Assembly (NCBI GenBank): GCA_024349245.1
Contig: JALDNG010000016.1
Span: forward strand, 3,575,001-3,639,000
Source of the DNA: Neodontobutis hainanensis
Taxonomy: Eukaryota > Chordata > Actinopteri > Gobiiformes > Odontobutidae
Length of the DNA stretch: 64,000 bases
Direction: 5' to 3'
The notes beneath the pieces were generated by a model, which saw nothing but the letters and a program-made list of their open reading frames with translations, searched no databases and was not told the DNA's origin. Made by a program: the position numbers and the translations under genes. The stretch's first letter is position 1, and every line of letters starts with the position of its first letter. Shown in pieces: positions 57,304-64,000 of the stretch.

Positions 57304-59166
57304 TCTATAAGAGAACAGAGAAAAATGTATGAACCAAAAATTAGGACATGCTTGTATGCATAATTTATTTATCATTCCTACTGGCAAATGTAACTTTAAA
57401 CACAACTGTAAAAAGTATAATTGATATTATCTAAATAAAAGTATTCTTCTATAAATCTAGCCCCTCTATGATTTCTTATTTTAAGTCTTGCAGATTGGTT
57501 CTCAACTCAACATACAGTATTTGCTAATACACACTGATTAATTTTCCCCCTAATATTTTTTTCTTATCAGTGACACATCATCTGAAGTCATAGTCTACCA
57601 GAATTACAGGCTGTAATAACTATTTACAAAGCACAGACTGTAGTAGACAAGCAAAAGTATTTCAGAAACAGTCAGAAAAAAAATTAAATAAAAATATTGA
57701 ATGTAGATCTCCTTGATTGTTTTACAACTACTCCCTCGTGGCCACCACATGAATCTGTGGTTTCAGTGACTGTGTCTGCAGTGCCATGACAACAGGCCAC
57801 TAAGGAGTGGCACTATTTTACCCATAATTAAGAGTGTAAAACTGTGGAACTGGTGTGCAATGTATCAAAAGTTATTTTACTTGTATTACACCAACAATAG
57901 CTGTTAAATCTGTTGGAAAATGCAGCAGTACTTGTTAGTAACATCTATAAGCCCAAATTATATACTTGTAAAAGAAAAAGTAACTTAAAGCATACTGCAA
58001 AATAAAATATTTCTTACGGTCTCACAATTTTATTCAGATAAAGTAACATTGCTCTAATTCAGATAATACTTAACATTTCTATTGTTTGGATGATATCATT
58101 CACTACTGATGATTCTTTTGCATGAATATTTCAAAATAAACCAGGCAAATTATTACCAGGCTTGTTTATAGTTTATTTTATGTTTTCATGGTAGCGCCTC
58201 ATCATATATACTCAGTAAAAATAAGTTGTGTAGACGAATGTTATATACGAATCCCAAATAGTAAGGACCAAAGCAAAGGCAACGTTAATTGATCTAAACT
58301 ATCTAAATAAAAGTAACTATGTCAATTTGTTATTAAGACTACATGTATCCATATATGTCCCTGTTTTCCCTAACGAACTGTCTAGGACTGTTGAATAAGA
58401 CAGCACGATGTGGAAGAAGACTGCCACGTCTTCGTTCGCCCCTCCCCGCCGGGAAACTCGTGTACGGACTGCACAGCTCAATGGAGTCGCAGCCACTTTA
58501 CCTGCTGTAACCTGTCAATAACCTTTACAACTTCAGGCCAATAGGAAGGGCACATACTTTTACATCAGTTAAAACGTATTTTGTTTATTTTCATTTAAGA
58601 TAACCGCCAGCCCCATCACGTAGTTACTTTAGCCCAAACGATGTAATAAAACGTATCTTTAGGTCTAAAACTGCTAATGGGTTGCGTTATGTTTGCTTCT
58701 TTAACAGATACCTTACTGGGTTATTGCAGAGCAGCAGCATCCCACACTGACTGCACAGGAATGCGCGACGTTACTCTTGATTAGCTAACTAGGCTTGCAC
58801 ATCGACACACAAAGGCAACACCGAAATGACAGTTTTAGTTAGTTTAGTTACTTTTTAGTTTTGTAGAGTTCATAAATTACACGAACAGTTCTCGCTTTCA
58901 GTTTCTGGTTTGGTCAAGGCCTACTTGGCGAAACATTTAACGTTAACTATTTTGTCATCTAGCTTAGCTTAGTTAGCTTGCTAACACATAAAGTAGATAT
59001 TAGCATTACTTAACATTTTTAGTGAAAACAAAAAACAAACAGGGACACCTAATTGCTAATCTGTCAAGAACTTCGGACATGAATTGGCATTAAAATGTTG
59101 GCCACCCAGCAGAGTTTTACCATCCCATCTACAGTTATGCCACTAATCTACCGTGTTAATGTTTAC
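57304..59166. other. 5' UTR intron of p4ha1 (no coding content seen)
   Basis: AT-rich sequence between the p4ha1 start codon and a candidate non-coding first exon. A good donor (minus strand cagcag/gtaaag, at about 58497-58502) could mark a second, alternative first exon starting near 58.5-58.8 kb, where GC content rises. No protein or RNA gene recognised. Confidence 0.4.
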
Positions 59167-59290
59167 CTAAAGGAGAGCATCTCGCTGCAGAAAGGGTATC
59201 CCCCGGCGTTTTTCCTTGACTGCGTTCAGCTCACGATGAGATAAGGATGCGTCTGCAAGACCCCTCTTCCGTCTTAGATTTAAGGTGATC
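59167..59290 (-). other. p4ha1: Probable non-coding first exon and promoter of p4ha1
   Basis: A consensus donor (minus strand ctttag/gtaaac) ends this GC-richer stretch at 59167, and no ATG-initiated frame of note lies in it. To its right, a hypoxia-response core ACGTG occurs at 59340-59344 (tacgtgcgg). Mammalian P4HA1 is a known HIF target. The right boundary is a guess. Confidence 0.4.
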
Positions 59291-60024
59291 CGTGGGCCAT
59301 GGATGGGCTGGATTTGCAAAAAAATATGGTCTGAACGCTACGTGCGGAATCTCACATCCAAACTAGCAGCTTTAGGGGGGGTTCATGGGCAGTCGTTGGT
59401 ATAAATTGTAGGGGAGGTACTACTTCTGTTGACCGTAGTGAGAAAACCATGAGTGAATATTTAGGGGTTATATATAAACCGGGCTACGTAAGCAATCACT
59501 ATTACTGTGCCACGTGTAAAAAAAATAAAAATAAAAAAAAGTTATGGTAAAGTTTAAGTTTGAGTGTAGGCCTGTATTTATTTCAGCAATTAGCCTATAT
59601 TTACTATTCACATTTAACAGTAAAGTGACAATCAGCTACAGATATAGGCCTACTACTTTTCTATTTTAGACTTCTACTTTTAAAGAACTTCAGTAAGTTT
59701 ATCATTTGTTTCATTTTTGTTCGTTCTGGAAAATTCCTTCAGACAGAGAGAATCCAGCTGGCTTGAACAGAGTGCAGTTTAGTGTGCGCTTTAAAAGTTA
59801 ACAACAAACTGTCTCAGCCATCTCTAACCTAACACCTCTCCCAAAACCTAGCCTACATATTGACCTAGCTCCCAGAGCAAGCCTACATTCATCACTATTG
59901 TCCAAATCAAAGTAAAGAAGCTTGTCAAATGTTTTATTTTGAACAATATCTATCTATTGTCAAAATAGATAGTCTTAACTGTGCCCATGCAGAAGTCACA
60001 CTTTCAAACAACATGATTTCTGTT
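59291..60024. other. Intergenic region between p4ha1 and the STYXL1-like gene
   Basis: Includes the p4ha1 upstream region with E-box/HRE-like cacgtg (about 59512). The remainder is AT-rich with no recognisable gene or repeat. Confidence 0.4.
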
Positions 60025-60030
60025 TTTATT
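60025..60030 (-). terminator. styxl1: Polyadenylation signal of the STYXL1-like gene
   Basis: AATAAA on the minus strand, about 112 bp downstream of the stop codon at 60142-60144, the only good copy near the gene end. Confidence 0.6.
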
Positions 60031-60141
60031 GAGCCATAGCACAGACACACTGTGGCGCATGGGTGCAAGAAGCAAGAATACTGTCAAACAAGTGGAGCTA
60101 ATACTCTCAAGTATTTCAGAGTCTTTAAATCCACTTTGCTT

Positions 60142-61877
60142 TTATCTGCGGATGTCATCCAGAGAGGTGAGTTTGCTTCCAAACAGCTGTTCCTCATAGG
60201 CCAGCAGCTGCCGCAGAAAGTTCACATTTGGCGCTGTGCATGTCCTCCTCTCCTTTAACCAGCGCAGGGCATGAAGCAGTGACCAGTGCCTGTGCTCCAT
60301 GAGGTAGGCCAGTGTTAAAGCTGAGCTGCGACTTCTGCCCAGGCTGCAGTGCACCAGAACCCGGCCAGCTGGCTCCCCTTTCAGAGCCTTGTTGATGAAT
60401 TTGGATGCCAGTGGTAGCGCCTCCACCAAGTCCTGCTGGGCATCATCACTCAGGGGCAGCCTCAGGTAGCACAGCATATTAGGGAAGGCATCAGGGCTAT
60501 TGGCAGTGGCATTAACCACGTGGGTGATGTGTAGATTCTTAATGATTCTGTATTCTGCAGCCTGGGCCGCTGAGCCTTGGTACAGCGCTCCTTCTAGGAT
60601 CTCAGAGGGGTAAATTGTGAGGGTGTGGCGCTCGGGTTCTAGGAGAACCATATGTGGTGTACAGAGAAAAGGATAGAGGGCATTAAAAGCTGAAAAACCA
60701 CCCAGTAAGATAACAGGGTCCATTCCTAAAGCACTGAGCTGGAAGAAACATCGCTGAAGAGCAGGGGAGTCTGCCCTGGCCTTCACACTGCCCACTGAAA
60801 GACATATATACCTATTTATTTACAGATAAGGTATTTTTATTTACAGATAAGGTATTTTATGCTTATTAAGTATTACTTAAACATTAACTGAATGTGTGAA
60901 TGTCTCTGACCTGGGCTACATCCTTGCTCTGCATACAGCAGGATTATAGAGTACTTCTGCAGCTCTATACAACTGATCAGACAGCCCAGCTCAGGATGGA
61001 TCACTGTGACGCTGGCCCTCGCTGTCACAACATGGCTCTTCTTGTATCTGACAAATTCATACATTAATAATTGTTGCACACATCTAGACCATATATACAT
61101 GTTAACGTTTACTATGGAGCCTTCTATCAGCTGTATCAAATACATACATATAGTATATATAAATATTTCTACTGACAATATTCCTGTTTTAAGGGCCACA
61201 TGGAGCCCCCACCTCTCTGCACGTCTGCAGTCCAAGATGAGCATATAATACGGATCATACAGCGCTGGCTGGCCTTCCTCCGCATTAAGATGGTTGTACA
61301 CTTGTTGTGGGGTGATGTAGCCCCTCTCCACACAGGTGGTCTCTGGAAGTAATGGGACCAGAACCTCCTCTGACTCACACACTGCTTACAGGTATTGAAG
61401 TAAAAAAAAAAGTAGGTCCTGAGTTTGTGAATTTTTTTGCATTTGTGTACATGTTATGTCTTGAATTAATGTCCTTAAAAAGCAGCACTGCCTTTTGGTC
61501 CTTTGATGTCTTCTACATGTATTTGTATATGTAAAGGACAAAATTAACACCACATTACCTTTGTTTTGGATAGGTATGATGGAGAAATGATCACTGTCTG
61601 TACTATTGACCTCTCTGTCAGAGACATTGTTCACTGTTTGGAGTGTGTTGACAAGCTCTCTGGAGACCACTCTGCAACTGTTATTCACTCTGGTACACAC
61701 ATAGACAGATATAATGAAATCACAACAAGATTATCCCTAGACATTTATATACCATGTTACAGCAAGGTAAAAAAAAAAAAAAGAAAAGAAAATCAATGTC
61801 TTTTACCTGGACAGTACTACGCCCATCTCGTTAAACTCATTTGGCAGATGCATCAGCTGTTCCCAGCAGCCCTTCAT
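60142..61877 (-). CDS. styxl1: STYXL1 (MK-STYX)-like rhodanese/dual-specificity phosphatase
   Basis: Five exons, 5' to 3': 61807-61877, 61559-61671, 61213-61381, 60911-61047, 60142-60794 (1,143 nt, 380 aa). Starts MKGCWEQLMHLPNEFNEMGV. A rhodanese-like domain spans about residues 75-185 (GYITPQQVYNHLN, YDPYYMLILDCRR, SHVVTAR, ILLGGFSAFNALYPFLCT), followed by a DUSP domain (YPSEILEGALYQGSAAQAAE). The signature HCSLGRSRS (Cys codon at 60346-60348) is a complete HCX5R loop, and an Asp in LPLSDDAQQDL sits where DUSPs keep the general acid. Human STYXL1 lacks the catalytic His-Cys and is a pseudophosphatase. The C-terminus LLAYEEQLFGSKLTSLDDI is STYXL1-like. The second exon was included because the direct join 61807 to 61381 is out of frame. 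An MKP-family member is less likely. Confidence 0.85.
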
Positions 61878-62499
61878 TAGAAGAACATGCTATTTAAAAA
61901 ACACACAGGAGAATGTCTCGTAAAAAGGAAAGATTAAAAAACCCAATATGCAGTATTTGTTTTAGCTGTGTTTCATACTCAGTCATGCTTCAGTCCTGCC
62001 CTTATTTTAGCTGGTGGTCTTGGAAACACAGCAATGGTTAAGTGCTCTAGAGGGCCACATGGGAGCTGTATGTGACAGGTGATGGTAAAGACACCTGGAG
62101 TCCTTGTTCACCTGAATTAACACTCAATCCAAGCTACTATCAATGAGACTTTGTCACTAGAAGTTTAACTAGGTTAAGCCTAATGTATACATAGAGTGTA
62201 GAGGTGAGAACCATTTTTAGATAGATTGTTTGATATTAGCTGTCGGTGATGTCTGCATGAAAAGAAACCCATTTAAGATTTGTAGTTGTAAACCATTTTA
62301 TTGTTCTCTAGGCATCAAACTATTCCAAATAATAATAATAATAATACCATTAATTAAACAATACCAAATTAATGAAAATAAATGTCAGAATAATAAGATA
62401 TATTTGATTCCTCTTACACATTTTCGATATGGTGTAAAAGAGTAAAACTATTAATTGCCATAAAAAAATTTGGTCCCACCTTGGAAATAGCATAGATTG
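61878..62499. other. Upstream region of the STYXL1-like gene
   Basis: AT-rich, with a short (AAT)n at about 62330-62346. A promoter must lie here or just right of 61877 but no reliable core element is visible. No gene recognised. Confidence 0.4.
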
Positions 62500-62665
62500 T
62501 TTATAAAATGGATGTTGCGCGCCCATTGCTCCCCTATTTACCGATATTGTCGTTATGACAGGGCAATAAAATGGCGGTTACATCCAGGCTTTTTGGCTTT
62601 TACTGCATAGTAAAACAATACTTTTCAGATAGCATAAATGGACGTATTACTCAAAAATTAATATC
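62500..62665 (+). repeat. Dispersed repeat copy 2 (truncated)
   Basis: Matches copy 3 at 62855 and the inverted copy at 37850-38205 over gcccattgctcccctattta, ggcggttacatcc, ggcttttactgcatagtaaa and aaatggacgtatta. Ends early, missing the half that contains cagagttgt. Confidence 0.75.
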
Positions 62666-62854
62666 TTACTGTATAATTTTTATCTGTTTTGTGCACTGTC
62701 CTTTAGTTGTCTCCCTTAGCTGAGTCATCACCTCTTCTTTATCTTCACGTCAATCTGATTTACTCCCACCCCTTAGCCTCCACCCCATTTTAAGTCTGGC
62801 AAGTAGCTATGCGGTTGAAATGTTAGTTATTAAAACCTGGTTTAACCATAGATT

Positions 62855-63150
62855 GTAAATAAACATGGATGTTATCTGCCCATCACGCCCCCATTCACCG
62901 ATATTGGCCTTACCAAAGGGCAATAAAATGGTGGTTACATCCTGGCTTTTCTGCTGTTACTCCATAGAAAAAGAATAGTTTTCAGATAACATAAACGGAC
63001 ATATTTATCATAAAATTCCCCCCTCCCCAGAGTTGTCATGTAGCAAAAACTCTAGAGACTGGAGACATTTTTTGTACTAGGCTGAAAACATGATTTTAGT
63101 TTTCTCCTTATATTTCCTCTTTTGGTGCCTGCCATCTGGTGGACGGAGGT
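62855..63150 (+). repeat. Dispersed repeat copy 3
   Basis: Same orientation as copy 2, about 190 bp further on. Includes the full series up to gcctgccatctggtggacgg, also seen (inverted) near ryr2. No coding capacity. Confidence 0.75.
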
Positions 63151-64000
63151 ATATTATTGGTATATTGCGCACATACTTGAAGCCCTTTTAAATGGTTCCA
63201 TGAGAGGCTTGGGTTTAACACACTCTTGTACAATGCAATCCACTTTTGTGCATGATGGAAATAACATTGGCTTAATTATATGTTTGATAATTTCAAGTAA
63301 TATTAGATGCTTTTTATAAAAATTTGTAACATATACATTTTTTTATAGAGCTTAAAAAAGATATGGGAACCCTCAGAGAAGAGAATGACTGCCCCCTATT
63401 GGGCCCTAGTAGGTAATCTTCATTTTCTCATCTAGTCAATAATTAATGATAAATACAGACATTACTAGAGTGAAGTCAAGCACTTTCTTTTCAGCCCAGT
63501 CACACATAATGACTCGATAGCACTGGACGAAGAAAGCTGTTGCCATAGCAGTCTAAATAGATGGATCAATTAAAGCCACTCACCCTGTACTGTGTCAAAC
63601 AGGTTTGTTTACTTTAAAGGCTCATGCAGCCATGTAATGATGGACTCCATCGTGTGTTGGTCTTTGAAGCCAGGGGGGCAGGGAGGGACCAAGTCAGAGG
63701 AGGAGTAGGGTAGGGGATGTAATGCTGGGGGATAACGGTCAGGAATGTCACAAACATGTGTTAAAGTCACACCCCGTGGCTTGAGTTGTAACTATACTCA
63801 GTATAAATTATGTCTCAATAAAATGGTTTAGATTACATAAGAAATTATGGACATTTAAATTAATTTATAGGAGGTTAGCTTAGTTTAGAAATTCAAGTAT
63901 AATGCTTATGATATTCAAGAAGTAAAGTATCTTGTGTTTGTTATTGATTGATTGATTAATTGATATTCCGACCAACCTGTGTTTTCAAACACACTTGTCC
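63151..64000. other. Right-end sequence without a recognised gene
   Basis: AT-rich with a short GC-rich stretch at 63665-63745. I see no splice-bounded exons of known families, RNA gene or clear repeat. It may be the flank of the next gene. Confidence 0.4.

Noticed and set aside
61213..61877. Four-exon STYXL1-like model joining 61807 directly to 61381
   Set aside because: The join gives AGT GTG TGA, an immediate stop. Adding the exon 61559-61671 fixes the phase on both sides.

Overview
This is a piece of a teleost fish nuclear genome. The evidence is AT-rich introns with GT-AG junctions, fish-type interspersed repeats (an RTE/Rex3-like LINE with a GGAT-type tail, a Tc1-like element, tRNA-headed SINEs, a long-inverted-repeat MITE), and four multi-exon vertebrate genes, all on the minus strand. 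All exon boundaries were traced by eye from splice signals, reading-frame continuity and remembered family sequences; no alignment was run.

Layout, in the direction of transcription (right to left): (1) a STYXL1/MK-STYX-like rhodanese plus dual-specificity phosphatase gene, CDS 61877 to 60142, 5 exons, about 380 aa. (2) The prolyl 4-hydroxylase alpha-1 subunit gene p4ha1, CDS 57303 to 52635, with a probable non-coding first exon near 59.2 kb and a pair of 71-bp mutually exclusive exons. (3) A sarcomeric alpha-actinin gene (actn2-like), CDS 51381 to 39616, 21 exons, 895 aa. (4) A ryanodine receptor 2-like gene (ryr2), CDS from 37638 leftward past the window edge. 101 coding exons (14,472 nt, exactly 4,824 codons) can be traced, and only the last roughly 80 codons lie outside. 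The ryr2 and alpha-actinin neighbourhood matches the RYR2/ACTN2 linkage known in human chromosome 1.

ryr2 and actn2 make muscle excitation-contraction components: the Ca2+ release channel and the Z-disc actin cross-linker. p4ha1 serves collagen maturation in the ER and styxl1 encodes a signalling phosphatase-fold protein; no functional link between those two and the muscle genes is visible.

Mobile DNA sits mainly in ryr2 introns: a near full-length but frameshifted RTE LINE with a perfect 12-bp target duplication (7671-11001), a MITE with about 440/374-bp arms carrying 23-bp tandem repeats (12290-13452), a Tc1-like shell (15100-15879), SINEs, and a LINE remnant at the left edge (1-505). A three-copy dispersed repeat flanks the ryr2 promoter and fills part of the right end. 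No prokaryote-style system, CRISPR array or operon is present. The more unusual points are the intact phosphatase signature in the STYXL1-like protein, a charge change beside the ryr2 pore, a GC-AG intron, the palindromic MITE, and a frameshifted coding-like relic inside an alpha-actinin intron.
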